NCBI GenBank assembly: GCA_947459635.1
Contig: CANHEA010000020.1
Location: 1-36,975 of the forward strand
Direction of reading: 5' to 3'
From: Flavobacteriaceae bacterium
Lineage (GTDB): Bacteria > Bacteroidota > Bacteroidia > Flavobacteriales > Flavobacteriaceae
DNA: 36,975 nucleotides
A program made the position numbers and the translations under genes. The notes under the pieces were generated by a model that worked only from the letters and a program-made list of their open reading frames with translations, made no database searches and was not told the DNA's origin. Below, in pieces: positions 15,952 through 25,603 of this stretch. Numbering within the stretch: the first letter of the stretch is position 1; every line of letters begins with the position of its first letter.

Positions 15952-16934
15952 TAATTGATATACTTTGAAAAATCTTTGTGCTCTTCTTTTAATAGTTCCT
16001 CTGACGAAAGTGATTTGAAATAGTCGTAAGTTAATTTCATTCCGGTACTTCTCGACACTTTTGCTTCCCAGCCAAGAATCGTTTTTGCTTTTGTAGTATC
16101 TGGTTTTCTTTGCAGCGGATCATTTATTGGCAAAGGACGAAAAACGAGTTTTTGCTTTGTTCCTGTAAGCTTGATGATTTCTTCCGCAAATTCTTTGATT
16201 GTTATTTCGTCGGGATTTCCAATATTTACGGGATAAATATACTCTGAATGCAATAGACGATAAATGCCTTCAACTTGATCATCAACGTAACAAAAAGAGC
16301 GCGTTTGTGAGCCATCACCAAATATTGTCAAATCTTCTCCCCTAAGTGCTTGTCCGATAAAAGCGGGAATGACACGACCGTCATTTAATCGCATCCTCGG
16401 CCCATAGGTGTTAAAAATCCTCACAATTCTAGTTTCAACACCATGGAAAGTGTGGTACGCCATCGTAATAGACTCTTGAAAGCGCTTCGCCTCATCATAA
16501 ACGCCTCTTGGACCAATTGTATTTACATTTCCATAATACTCCTCTGTTTGAGGATGAACCAGCGGATCACCGTATACCTCAGAAGTTGATGCTATTAATA
16601 TCCGTGCTTTCTTTACTCTAGCCAATCCCAAAAGATTGTGCGTGCCAAGCGACCCTACCTTTAGGGTTTGGATAGGTATTTTTAGATAATCGATTGGGCT
16701 TGCTGGTGAAGCAAAATGCAGAATATAGTCTAAATTACCTGGAACATGAACGAATTTTGTAACGTCATGGTGGTAAAATTCGAAGTTCTCCAGTTTAAAC
16801 AGATGTTCAATGTTTTTTAGATCGCCCGTAATAAGATTATCCATTCCGATAACATGAAATCCTTCTTTGATAAATCGGTCACACAAATGCGAACCTAAAA
16901 ATCCCGCTGCGCCCGTAATAAGAATTTTTTTCAT
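15951..16934 (-). CDS. UDP-glucuronic acid decarboxylase (UDP-xylose synthase)
   Basis: A 327-residue SDR enzyme converting UDP-glucuronate to UDP-xylose. The NAD loop GAAGFLG is at residues 8-14 and the TSEVYGDP motif at 117-124. The catalytic Tyr/Lys pair is Y146/K150 within [11 protein letters not shown], the UXS signature that separates it from UDP-glucose epimerases and dehydratases. [10 protein letters not shown] follows near 170. Its start overlaps the stop of the O-antigen ligase gene (ATGA). The gene predicts xylose, or a sugar derived from it, in the operon's glycan, and a UDP-glucuronate pool made elsewhere in the genome since no UDP-glucose dehydrogenase is present here. Confidence 0.93.
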   Translation of the reverse strand: MKKILITGAAGFLGSHLCDRFIKEGFHVIGMDNLITGDLKNIEHLFKLENFEFYHHDVTKFVHVPGNLDYILHFASPASPIDYLKIPIQTLKVGSLGTHNLLGLARVKKARILIASTSEVYGDPLVHPQTEEYYGNVNTIGPRGVYDEAKRFQESITMAYHTFHGVETRIVRIFNTYGPRMRLNDGRVIPAFIGQALRGEDLTIFGDGSQTRSFCYVDDQVEGIYRLLHSEYIYPVNIGNPDEITIKEFAEEIIKLTGTKQKLVFRPLPINDPLQRKPDTTKAKTILGWEAKVSRSTGMKLTYDYFKSLSSEELLKEEHKDFSKYIN

Positions 16935-18250
16935 ATTGATTTGATTTCCTCCGATTCTTTGCTTGAAGCACCATTAAACAGACAATAAAGTACTATAAAG
17001 AAAACGATTCCTCTTTGTCGGCAAAAAAATGATTCCGACAAAAATAGTACTATCATCGTTATTGCAAAAGCTAAATGAAGAAAATCTTTACTAATAAGGG
17101 CATTCTTAAAATTTACAAACAACATCACCAACAATAGAAGTAAACCCACGACCCCTAAATCGGCAAAAGTCTGAAGATACTGATTGTGAAAATTATACTC
17201 TCCATATATTGCGTCTAGATTGTGCTCCTTTGCTTTACTCCGTATGAATTCTTGTGATGCCTCTAATCCGAAACCATTGAAGAATACTTGTTCTTCAGCT
17301 AGTATTTCTAGAAATACTCTAATTTGGTATATTCTAAGTGCAGTTCCCGGGAAATAACTGTTGTGATGAAAATCCTTCTTGTTCCATGCCTCTCCAATAC
17401 TGACATTATAAATGTTTTGCTTTTCTTTGGTCAGATCGTAGTTTAATGTATTGTCAATAAAAGCAGTTTCATATTCTATCAGGAAACGCTCTCGTACTTT
17501 TTTTACGTACAAAATTGAAAATATCAAAAATGCAGAGACTGATAGTATTGTAATTGCTTTTGTGCCCGATGGAATAGTAACAAAAAAAGTATAATAGCAT
17601 AAAATAATAATAAAATCTATCGTAATAATGCTTTTGGACGATAGTAAGAAAGTAAAAATAACTAATATCGTAAGTCCTGCTTTTTGAAGGAGGTTTTTGT
17701 TTCTAATTTGAATGAAAAAAAACAACGCCAATGAGGCAAATACCGACATATAAATCGCGCCAGGATCTGAGGGAACTAAATTTTTATAAAAAAAGCAATT
17801 TGTGTCATTTGTTTTTAAGTAGGTAATAAGAGCTTGTGCTAGATAAAATAAGGCATAGAAAACCATTGAAAAACTGTATGCTTTAAAAATCCTACCTTCT
17901 GTTTCTTTTGAGAATTGTGAACGAACAAAAAAAGCCGCAGGAATTACTAAGAAAGGCAACGCCTTCTGAAGTCCGAATAAGGATTTTTCGAAATCTTTGG
18001 TCCATAGTAAAGTCAAAACCATTAGAACAAATAACGAAATCGGAACGAAAAACTCCCTCTTTACATTAACATTTTTTCTATTAATAAAAAATAGCGTGCA
18101 AAACAAAAATATTATGGTTGCAATACTAACAAAAATGTTTTTGAGTGGTAAAGCAAATAATATCAAAAATAAAACATTCTCAAGAACAAGATCTTTTCTA
18201 AATAACTTATTTACATATTCCTTAGTAAGAAATTTATAATTATTCATCAT
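16931..18250 (-). CDS. O-antigen ligase family protein (Wzy_C type), copy 1
   Basis: A 439-residue inner-membrane protein with about eleven to twelve hydrophobic segments and a long periplasmic loop before the motif [18 protein letters not shown] (HNQYL at 355-359), the hallmark of the WaaL/Wzy_C superfamily. Such proteins either ligate lipid-linked glycan to lipid A core or protein, or polymerise repeat units. A second protein with the same motif is encoded in the operon at 20173-21429. Two in-frame ATGs lie at 18250 and 18247. It begins 15 nt after the GT26 gene and overlaps the next gene by ATGA. Confidence 0.85.
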   Translation of the reverse strand: MMNNYKFLTKEYVNKLFRKDLVLENVLFLILFALPLKNIFVSIATIIFLFCTLFFINRKNVNVKREFFVPISLFVLMVLTLLWTKDFEKSLFGLQKALPFLVIPAAFFVRSQFSKETEGRIFKAYSFSMVFYALFYLAQALITYLKTNDTNCFFYKNLVPSDPGAIYMSVFASLALFFFIQIRNKNLLQKAGLTILVIFTFLLSSKSIITIDFIIILCYYTFFVTIPSGTKAITILSVSAFLIFSILYVKKVRERFLIEYETAFIDNTLNYDLTKEKQNIYNVSIGEAWNKKDFHHNSYFPGTALRIYQIRVFLEILAEEQVFFNGFGLEASQEFIRSKAKEHNLDAIYGEYNFHNQYLQTFADLGVVGLLLLLVMLFVNFKNALISKDFLHLAFAITMIVLFLSESFFCRQRGIVFFIVLYCLFNGASSKESEEIKSI

Positions 18251-18265
18251 TAGTGTTTTCCGTTG

Positions 18266-19018
18266 TTATTTATTCTTACTTGACCGTCTCTTGTTCAAAA
18301 CTAATAGAATAAAATTAAGATTGCCGTATAAATATCTTTTCCACATTCTTCCTGGGTCTTGAATTAGTCTAAAAAACCACTCCATTCCAATTTTTTGAAG
18401 CCAAACTGGTGCTCGCTTTATGTTTCCAGACAACACGTCAAAGCTACCCCCGACTCCCATGATGAAGTTTACATTTTTTAACACTTCCTTGTTTCTATGT
18501 AAGAAAAGTTCTTTTTTGGGAGATGTCATCGCGACAAATAGCATTTGTGGTTTACATGAAACTATTTCCTCAATAATTAACTTTTCTTGGGCTTCGTCAA
18601 AGTATCCGTTTGCACTTCCTGCTACAATATCATAATGATAGGTGTTTGAAATGTTAGTTTTGACTTTTTCAAGAACTTCCTGTTTAGCACCAAGCAAATA
18701 GACCTTATATTTTTTTTGATCTGCCACTTTCAAAAGATTTGTAAACAAATCAATTCCCGCAACGCGCTCTCTTAATGGTGTTCCCAAAAATTTTGCCGCC
18801 CAAACAATGGCCTGCCCATCAGCATTTATAATATCTGCGCTATTTACACTTTCTTTTAATGCTTGATCCTTTTGTAAAGAAACGATTTTTCCTGCGTTTA
18901 CAACCACATGATGTATTTGAGTTCCATTTTCTATGGCTGTTTCAATCTCAGAAATAGTTTCAGACATAGACAAATTATCAACATACGACCCTAAAAACTC
19001 AATCCTATTATATTTCAT
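18266..19018 (-). CDS. WecG/TagA/CpsF family glycosyltransferase (GT26)
   Basis: A 250-residue enzyme of the GT26 family, which adds N-acetylmannosamine(-uronate) or related sugars to a lipid-linked acceptor at the inner face of the membrane. VVVNAGKIVSLQKD (38-51), INADGQAIVWAAK (65-77, with the likely catalytic Asp67), RERVAGIDLF (83-92), MTSPKKELFLHRNK and GVGGSFDVLSG (188-198) are all present. The C-terminal basic tail GMEWFFRLIQDPGRMWKRYL is the segment that docks at the membrane. The N-terminal end overlaps the preceding membrane-protein gene by 11 bp. Confidence 0.92.
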   Translation of the reverse strand: MKYNRIEFLGSYVDNLSMSETISEIETAIENGTQIHHVVVNAGKIVSLQKDQALKESVNSADIINADGQAIVWAAKFLGTPLRERVAGIDLFTNLLKVADQKKYKVYLLGAKQEVLEKVKTNISNTYHYDIVAGSANGYFDEAQEKLIIEEIVSCKPQMLFVAMTSPKKELFLHRNKEVLKNVNFIMGVGGSFDVLSGNIKRAPVWLQKIGMEWFFRLIQDPGRMWKRYLYGNLNFILLVLNKRRSSKNK

Positions 19019-20189
19019 TTTTTATTCTGTTGTTTAAACTTGACCTGATCAAATAAATGATAATTATCGTATAACTTATTGCCGAGAAATTGCTAAAAAA
19101 TTGCCCCGCAAAGATAGAAACAATTAATATTGAACCAAATGAAAACAGCAAAATAGACTCGTTTTTTTTCTGTGCATTCAAGGCCAATTTATAGAATAAT
19201 CTTAAGTAATAAATTGAACCTATTAATCCTAAATTAACAAGCAAATCCAAAACGGACATTTCAAAAAGTGGACACTCCGCAACTCTACCTCCGACGAGAT
19301 AATTAAACCACTTCCATTGGCTTAGGTAGACGTCTACATTTGAGACAAACTTCAAATTTCGATATGAGGTCACGGCAGTGATAAAACCATCTCTCTTGAA
19401 AATTCTATATAAATTAACAAAAGTGGCCTCCAACATGTGCTTCCATTTATCGTAGGCAACAAAAACTATTGTAAAGAAAGCGAACGCAAAAATGTAAAAT
19501 TCCTTTTTGAGATAAACTTTCTGCGAGATGAAATGATAAATGAATAAAATCAGCAAAAACAAATATATGGCCTTTGTCCCTACCAAGAGACTAGCAACAA
19601 TTGTCAGTATAAGCAATGCTTTCTTCGCGTTTTCATACAATACTAAATAGTACGCAAATAGCATCGCCGAAATATAAAAATAGGAGGCAGTAATCGATTT
19701 TGGCAACAACCCCATATAACCAAATCTAGAGTTATATGTTCTAAAAAACGGTATGCTAAACAAAAACCCCACTATGGTTGTTACAACAACGACTATTATT
19801 AGTGCCTTTATTACTTTTACTAAGCTATCTTTTAACTCAGCGTAATTAAGGGAGTTCAAGTAATAATAAAAAACCAGAGGATAACACAGCAAAATAAACT
19901 CTCTGCTTGCGTTAAAAAAATCACCAACCGAAAATTCATGATTAAATTTCATCAGTGAAAACTGACCCAATAAAAAAATAACGAGTAGAACCGAAAGATT
20001 TAAAACTGATTTATACTTCCTGTCGACAATTATACTTGTTAAAAAAAATAGAAACCAAATAAACTTAAATATTTTAATTACTGGAAGATATATATTCCAA
20101 CTATAGGTTTGCTCTTTATTAAAAACATCTAAAATAAAGATTGAAACAATAAAAACTAAAAGTATAACTGACTTACTGATTTTTTTCAT
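19008..20189 (-). CDS. Oligosaccharide repeat-unit polymerase-like membrane protein (Wzy-like), copy A
   Basis: A 393-residue protein with about ten to eleven membrane segments. No HNxYL motif is seen; instead FEMSVLDLLVNLGLIGSIYY (309-328) follows a periplasmic loop, the acidic D-LL...G-IG pattern seen in many Wzy polymerases. The closest comparison in this window is the protein at 21410-22645, with a similar motif (EIDLLDIFFAYGILG). The start is the ATG at 20189, overlapping the preceding gene by 17 bp. Function as polymerase is inferred from topology, motif and context only. Confidence 0.7.
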   Translation of the reverse strand: MKKISKSVILLVFIVSIFILDVFNKEQTYSWNIYLPVIKIFKFIWFLFFLTSIIVDRKYKSVLNLSVLLVIFLLGQFSLMKFNHEFSVGDFFNASREFILLCYPLVFYYYLNSLNYAELKDSLVKVIKALIIVVVVTTIVGFLFSIPFFRTYNSRFGYMGLLPKSITASYFYISAMLFAYYLVLYENAKKALLILTIVASLLVGTKAIYLFLLILFIYHFISQKVYLKKEFYIFAFAFFTIVFVAYDKWKHMLEATFVNLYRIFKRDGFITAVTSYRNLKFVSNVDVYLSQWKWFNYLVGGRVAECPLFEMSVLDLLVNLGLIGSIYYLRLFYKLALNAQKKNESILLFSFGSILIVSIFAGQFFSNFSAISYTIIIIYLIRSSLNNRIKNEI

Positions 20190-21429
20190 CAAGGTTTCGG
20201 TATAAAAAGAGGTTTGAAAAAAATGTAATAAAAATTATACCCGCATTGTTTTTAAAAATGTTTTCAAAAAAACTTACGCTTATGATTGTAATGCAAAAAA
20301 TTATTGGTACAAAATTCTTCGAATGTATGGCAAGATGCATATTCATTGATAAGTAAAACAAAAAAACTAACAACCCTAGCAGGCCAAATTCTATAGAAAA
20401 AGACAAATACTGATTGTGAGAATCATAATTGTTTTGCGATGATTTTACCAAGCCATTTTTTAAGAAATTTCTTTTTAGTACTTTCTTCTCCATTGCACTA
20501 CCATAACCAAAACAAGGTTTCTCCAAAATAGTCTTAGAAATAGCAGCCCACCTAACCAGTCTTGAGTCATCTTTGAACTTGCCGTTGTACGCCGAGTTTT
20601 TATTCGAAGTTAGATCCCAAACCAATTCACTTGTAAATCTAGAAAATAGGTACGTGTTTTTGATAAACCCAAAGAAAATGGAACCCAATAATAGTACTCC
20701 AAAAAAAAATAAAAAGAACTTGGTTTTGTTTACCTTATACTGTTCTTTAATAAAAAGGAATAAATAATAAAAATATACGACAAATGACAAACCGACAATA
20801 ATTCGAGCATTTAAAAATAAAATTGTTAAAGCGAATACAAACAATGCAAAGTATCCAAAAAAACGAAGCCATTTCTGTTGCTCTTTAGTGACCTTGGAGA
20901 GGGTATGTGTAACTGCCACTATCAGGTATAATCCAAAATAGGTGGGGTGAAATCTTAATATTTTTGTGAAATTATGATAAGTGTAATAATAGTTAAATAG
21001 GTCTTTATCAATTGTGAAAAGTGGTTTTACGCTATAATATCTAGTGAAATTATTTGTCAACAAAATTAAAGACGCGATAGTTACTCCAATAACCAATCCG
21101 TTTAATGAAAATTGATAAACACTTAATAATCTGTCCTTATTAATAAATAAGAGAAAAAAAGGAACCAATAAATAGGTCGAATACCGACCAAATAGTTCAA
21201 AAGTTTCTGCTTTTTCTTCTGTGAAATAAAGTCCAATAACCAAAAGCAAAAAGAACGACATTGTTGAAAACAAAAGGGTTTTAGCTGATTTTTGAACGCG
21301 TTTTTCTTCAACAACAATCACGAGACAACAAGCTAGAAAAAAAGCCAATCCGAGATTGCCAAATTTTGTAGAGAGTGGAAGTAAAATTCCAAATAGAAAA
21401 GAACTTATGTTAAGTAACTTGTCTTTCAT
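20173..21429 (-). CDS. O-antigen ligase family protein (Wzy_C type), copy 2
   Basis: A 418-residue polytopic membrane protein. SHNQYLSFSIEFGLLGLLVF (337-356) carries the HNQYL motif, preceded by GYGSAMEKKVL, as in WaaL/Wzy_C proteins. It shares topology and motif with the protein at 16931-18250, yet the two look divergent outside the motif, so they are not a recent duplication. One may be the polymerase and the other the ligase. It overlaps both neighbours by about 20 bp, so is translationally coupled in the operon. Confidence 0.84.
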   Translation of the reverse strand: MKDKLLNISSFLFGILLPLSTKFGNLGLAFFLACCLVIVVEEKRVQKSAKTLLFSTMSFFLLLVIGLYFTEEKAETFELFGRYSTYLLVPFFLLFINKDRLLSVYQFSLNGLVIGVTIASLILLTNNFTRYYSVKPLFTIDKDLFNYYYTYHNFTKILRFHPTYFGLYLIVAVTHTLSKVTKEQQKWLRFFGYFALFVFALTILFLNARIIVGLSFVVYFYYLFLFIKEQYKVNKTKFFLFFFGVLLLGSIFFGFIKNTYLFSRFTSELVWDLTSNKNSAYNGKFKDDSRLVRWAAISKTILEKPCFGYGSAMEKKVLKRNFLKNGLVKSSQNNYDSHNQYLSFSIEFGLLGLLVFLFYLSMNMHLAIHSKNFVPIIFCITIISVSFFENIFKNNAGIIFITFFSNLFLYRNLDEKNQ

Positions 21430-22645
21430 TTTTCTTTATATACATCATTGCAAACAGCAAGGCAATGAAATTTCCTGCAATTCCCGAATTATAAATATGC
21501 CCTGCAATTGAAGAAATAACAAATAAGACCAATGACATGATAAAAGTCAAATTTGCATATGGATATTTACTTGTTTTTTTCAATTTATAACTCTGAGCCA
21601 ACAACAAGATAATAAAAAAACAGAACAAAAGAGCTCCTAAGATTCCATAGGCAAAAAATATATCTAACAGGTCTATTTCAACAATATGATGCGTTTTTGA
21701 TTCATAAAAATATTGCCCTCCACCTATTAATTTTTGAACAATAGTAAAATCATCATTGTAAATGGTAAACATTTTTTTTGCTTCAAGATTTCTACTGGAG
21801 AAAATGAAGGTTACAAAATCCAATTTTTCCCAAAAATATTGTAATCGAACAATAATCGGTAGACTCAGAATGGTTTTATACATAAAGAATAAAACCGTAG
21901 GGATAATTATTCCTATCGAAATCAGTAATCTCTTCACTGCCGTTAGATTGACATTGAATTTGCCTAAAGTAAAATAAAGAAAAAAACTAGTAGCTAAAAT
22001 CCCCAAAACACTTGTTTTAGAGCTAATTAATATTGCCAAAAAAATATTAAACAAGAAGAAAAAGAAAAATTTAATCCTGTTTTGATCTACAATTAAGATT
22101 TTATGAGCGATAATTCCATAAGTTACCAAAAGAAGCGAAGAGATTTCGTTTCCTGCATAGAAAAAACCTCTTGTGCCGATTTCCCCATATTCGTACATTG
22201 GATACCCTAAATGAAGTAGTTTAATTACTATATTAAACGCAAAAACCCAGTACGAAAATTCTAGCCAATAAAATACTTTTTCGACAATTTTGCTGTTGTT
22301 TTCTTGAAAAATTCTTTTAAAGTAAAAAAAGGCAATCAATAGTGATAGGTATTTTGTTGTCTTAATAAAATCTTGGAAGACAAAACCAAAACTAAAAGAT
22401 GTTAGGGCTTGCACTACCGATCCCAAACAAAAAGTGATAAAGGCAAAGTAAATTATAGTAATCGTTGTCGTTCCCAGAATTCTAATAAGCATTAGAACGA
22501 GAATTAGAATTTTATATAATTGGCTAATCGATATTGGAAGATTTATATTGTTTTGCAACAGAACGCCGTTTAACATGTCTACTGGCAGAACCCACAAAAG
22601 CAAAAACAGTATTAGACTATTATATTGGTATATTGATAATTTCAT
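21410..22645 (-). CDS. Wzy-like polymerase membrane protein, copy B
   Basis: A 411-residue protein with about ten to twelve hydrophobic segments. VEIDLLDIFFAYGILGALLF (322-341) resembles the motif of the copy A protein. The N-terminus is a normal start without a cleavable signal. It begins 2 nt after the asparagine-synthase-like stop. Sequence alone does not separate a repeat-unit polymerase from other glycan-handling membrane proteins; with three other such proteins in the operon its specific job is open. Confidence 0.68.
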   Translation of the reverse strand: MKLSIYQYNSLILFLLLWVLPVDMLNGVLLQNNINLPISISQLYKILILVLMLIRILGTTTITIIYFAFITFCLGSVVQALTSFSFGFVFQDFIKTTKYLSLLIAFFYFKRIFQENNSKIVEKVFYWLEFSYWVFAFNIVIKLLHLGYPMYEYGEIGTRGFFYAGNEISSLLLVTYGIIAHKILIVDQNRIKFFFFFLFNIFLAILISSKTSVLGILATSFFLYFTLGKFNVNLTAVKRLLISIGIIIPTVLFFMYKTILSLPIIVRLQYFWEKLDFVTFIFSSRNLEAKKMFTIYNDDFTIVQKLIGGGQYFYESKTHHIVEIDLLDIFFAYGILGALLFCFFIILLLAQSYKLKKTSKYPYANLTFIMSLVLFVISSIAGHIYNSGIAGNFIALLFAMMYIKKNERQVT

Positions 22646-22647
22646 AA

Positions 22648-24471
22648 TTAAGAATTCTGATTTCCTTCAAACCAATAATAAATGGATAATAACAAGAATA
22701 TTTGTTTTTCTTTATTTACTCCTGAGCGGTGTGTCTTGAATAAATTGATAACTTCTTTTTTGTCAAAAACCTTAAAGAAGTTCGACTCGCATTTATTTAA
22801 TTCGTTAATATAATAAGACCCTAAATCTTCTTTAAACCATTTGTTTGTTGGCGATTGGAAGCCTAATTTTTTGCGATTTACAATTTTTTCCGGCAAAACA
22901 ACTTTTGCAAATTCCTTATGAATGTATTTTCCAACACCTTTTCTTATTCGCAAAGAATAAGGTAGTGTTTCAATATAATTTACCAATTCATTATCCAAAA
23001 GAGGCACGCGTGTTTCCAATCCGAAATTCATTGAAACTTTGTCTGTATAAATTAATAAATCATCGGAAAGGTTCATTCTAGTATCAATTGACATCATCGC
23101 CTCTACGCTTTCTTTTGATTTACAATCTAGTAGGTCATAAAAGTATTTAATTTTAGCGTAACTATTTACGTCTTTGGAATTAATTAATTTCAAGATCTCC
23201 TTATCGCTAAATAAGGAATAAACATTTTCAAATCTCTTAATAATATCGCTCTCACCCAGCGAATTTAATGATCTCGAGATTTTCTCATTTTTAATTAAAC
23301 TAGAAAATGGCTTAGCTGCATCAAACAAAATATTAGGCACATAGTTTCTGAATATTTCTCCTTTATATCTGTCGTACCCTCCTAGTGGCTCATCGGCACC
23401 TTGCCCCGTTAGTACAACCTTTAAAGATTTAGACACTTCTTGATTTAAATAATACATCGGAATTATAGAAGTTGTCCCCAATGGTTCTTCAACGATTTGA
23501 CTAATCTTTTTTAGTCCGTTAACAAAATCATTTTGAGTTAAAAATATTTCGTGATGATCTGTATTAAGAATGGCTGAAGATTCTCTTGCATAAATAAGTT
23601 CATTTACTGGATTTTCTTCTTCAAATCCCACTGTATAGGATTTTATTTTATAATCTAGGTTCTTTCCGGCAAAATACGTTACCAATGCTGAATCTACACC
23701 ACCACTTAATAATGTTCCAATTTCAACATCGGACATCAATTGTCTTTTTATCGCATTTTCGAACAATTGGCCATAATTGTCGATAGCGTTGTGTAATGTG
23801 GCATTTGTGTTTATCGAGATACTTTTGATAAATGAAGCAATCGAAACCCTGTAAGTATTTAAATCAAATTCTAAAATGTGTCCAGGTCGTAACTTCTTGA
23901 TATTATCATATAGTGTTTCAGGCGCGGGATTGTATCGCAATTTCAACAATTCTGCAAGATTCTCAACTTTTAGTTTCGTGCTAATCATCTTCTTGATTGG
24001 CCTAATTTCAGATGAAAAAACGAGCTGGTTATTTGATATATAGTAGTAGAGCGGTTTTACACCAAAAGCGTCTCTTATCAAATACAGTTTGTTATTAATA
24101 TTGTCCAGAAGCCCAATGGCAAAGATTCCATTAAAATCGGATACGCAGTTTATGCCTTTTTTTGCAATGTAATTCAGGATTGTTTCGGTATCAGAATGGC
24201 CATTAAAAGCAACTTCCTCTAATTCCTTTCTTAACTCTAGATGATTATAAATTTCCCCGTTAAAGATGATACTGTATTGTTCGTCTTTAGTTTCCATTGG
24301 CTGGTTACCTGACTCGGATAAGTCAACAATAGACAATCTTCTATGTCCAAAACAAACTAAGTTTTTATTATTGTATTTTTTTATTTGACCAAAGTCTGGA
24401 CCTCTATGTTTTATAGTGTCGAGAACGGAATCGTCAAAATCAAAATTTATTGAACCTAATATACCACACAT
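22648..24471 (-). CDS. asnB: Asparagine synthase (glutamine-hydrolysing)-like amidotransferase
   Basis: A 607-residue class II amidotransferase. MCGILGSINF gives Cys2 as the glutaminase nucleophile after Met removal, with HRRLSIVDLS (43-52), NGEIYNH (71-77) and GHSDTE (91-96). The synthase half has the ATP-pyrophosphatase loop LLSGGVDSALV (254-264) and the GADEPLGGYDR motif. Canonical AsnB makes asparagine; homologues inside surface-glycan loci, as here, are thought to amidate uronic acids or related carboxyl groups. The start is 4 nt after the GT4 stop. With an epimerase and decarboxylase for uronates in the same operon, glycan amidation is an inference worth testing. Confidence 0.9.
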   Translation of the reverse strand: MCGILGSINFDFDDSVLDTIKHRGPDFGQIKKYNNKNLVCFGHRRLSIVDLSESGNQPMETKDEQYSIIFNGEIYNHLELRKELEEVAFNGHSDTETILNYIAKKGINCVSDFNGIFAIGLLDNINNKLYLIRDAFGVKPLYYYISNNQLVFSSEIRPIKKMISTKLKVENLAELLKLRYNPAPETLYDNIKKLRPGHILEFDLNTYRVSIASFIKSISINTNATLHNAIDNYGQLFENAIKRQLMSDVEIGTLLSGGVDSALVTYFAGKNLDYKIKSYTVGFEEENPVNELIYARESSAILNTDHHEIFLTQNDFVNGLKKISQIVEEPLGTTSIIPMYYLNQEVSKSLKVVLTGQGADEPLGGYDRYKGEIFRNYVPNILFDAAKPFSSLIKNEKISRSLNSLGESDIIKRFENVYSLFSDKEILKLINSKDVNSYAKIKYFYDLLDCKSKESVEAMMSIDTRMNLSDDLLIYTDKVSMNFGLETRVPLLDNELVNYIETLPYSLRIRKGVGKYIHKEFAKVVLPEKIVNRKKLGFQSPTNKWFKEDLGSYYINELNKCESNFFKVFDKKEVINLFKTHRSGVNKEKQIFLLLSIYYWFEGNQNS

Positions 24472-24475
24472 TTTT

Positions 24476-25603
24476 TTAGAGTATTACATTTCTTAAAGCG
24501 TCTATTTCTTTTTCACTTATACTATTATCGCTAAAATCCTTCATTTTAGTATTCCCTTGCAACACAATATTTTGAAACAGCAGGTTATTGTTCGTTATTT
24601 CTACAATTTTACTTGCTAGTTCATTAATGTCTTTTGCCAAAATTCCTGTTACACCGTCTTCGATAAATTCTTCTCTAGAAGAATTATTTATGGTGGCCAA
24701 GAGCAACCCTGAGGACACTGCTTCTAACATCGTAACGCCCTGAGAATCAAAACGGGTTGTGGAAATAAACAAATCATAAGACCGAAAGGTTTCCTTCATA
24801 TTTGCACGATCTAGAAATTTCGGAATAATCTTAACCCTCTTTTCAAGGTTCATTTTGACAATTAGCTTTTCATAACTTAACAACAACTTCCCTTCTCCAT
24901 AAATGTCTAATGTATAATCATCCGGTAACAGCGACATGAGTTCAATGGTCTGTTCAATGTTATAAACCTTACTCGAAAATGAACGAATGGAGACCATTTT
25001 TCGGGGGTTACCACTTAGTTCTGGCTTTAAGTCAAAGAACTCCGTGTCAATCCCGTTGGGAATTATTAAAGATTTATCAAACTTCACGTTAAGATTTTTT
25101 TCAGCTGTGCTTTTCATCCATATCGAAGGAAAAAGCGCTAGACTATTTTTCCTGCTTTTAGTTCTATTGAAAAACGAACGCATATGCGGAATTACGAAAA
25201 AATCTTTAAAAAAAAACTTTGCAATTTGCTTTACTGAAAAGTCAAAGTCAAAACCATATTGACCATATTTTTGCACTTCTGAACCATGCAAATATATGGC
25301 GTAAGGGATATTGTTTTTAATGATATACTTATAAATTGGAAGGCCGCTTTCTTTACTAAAGGGATATATATTAAGAAGATGAAGGTATAATAAACTAGCG
25401 TCCGAAACCAACTCTAGAATCTTCTCGTTGCTTGCTTTTACAACATTTACGCCGTCATAAACGTAATTTTCATTTTTATTTGAAGGTACAAAAACAGTAA
25501 CTGAATCACTTTTTTGAAGATACCGCGCCCTAGTATGCACAAACATATGATTGTATGGCTGGGATGCAGAAGGATACCTAGATGTTATTATTGCTATATT
25601 CAT
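24476..25603 (-). CDS. Glycosyltransferase family 4
   Basis: A 375-residue GT-B enzyme. The N-terminal strand MNIAIITSRYPSASQPYNHM leads the acceptor domain, and YAIYLHGSEVQKYG is near residue 105. The donor domain has IPNGIDTEFFDLKP near 180 and LEAVSSGLLLATINNSSREE followed by FIEDGVTG near 310-337, the retaining GT4 donor site with the EX7E-type glutamates. The ATG at 25603 gives the canonical start; the longer frame (9 codons) would overlap more of the flippase gene. It ends 4 nt before the asnB-like start and probably adds a hexose-like sugar. Confidence 0.9.
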   Translation of the reverse strand: MNIAIITSRYPSASQPYNHMFVHTRARYLQKSDSVTVFVPSNKNENYVYDGVNVVKASNEKILELVSDASLLYLHLLNIYPFSKESGLPIYKYIIKNNIPYAIYLHGSEVQKYGQYGFDFDFSVKQIAKFFFKDFFVIPHMRSFFNRTKSRKNSLALFPSIWMKSTAEKNLNVKFDKSLIIPNGIDTEFFDLKPELSGNPRKMVSIRSFSSKVYNIEQTIELMSLLPDDYTLDIYGEGKLLLSYEKLIVKMNLEKRVKIIPKFLDRANMKETFRSYDLFISTTRFDSQGVTMLEAVSSGLLLATINNSSREEFIEDGVTGILAKDINELASKIVEITNNNLLFQNIVLQGNTKMKDFSDNSISEKEIDALRNVIL

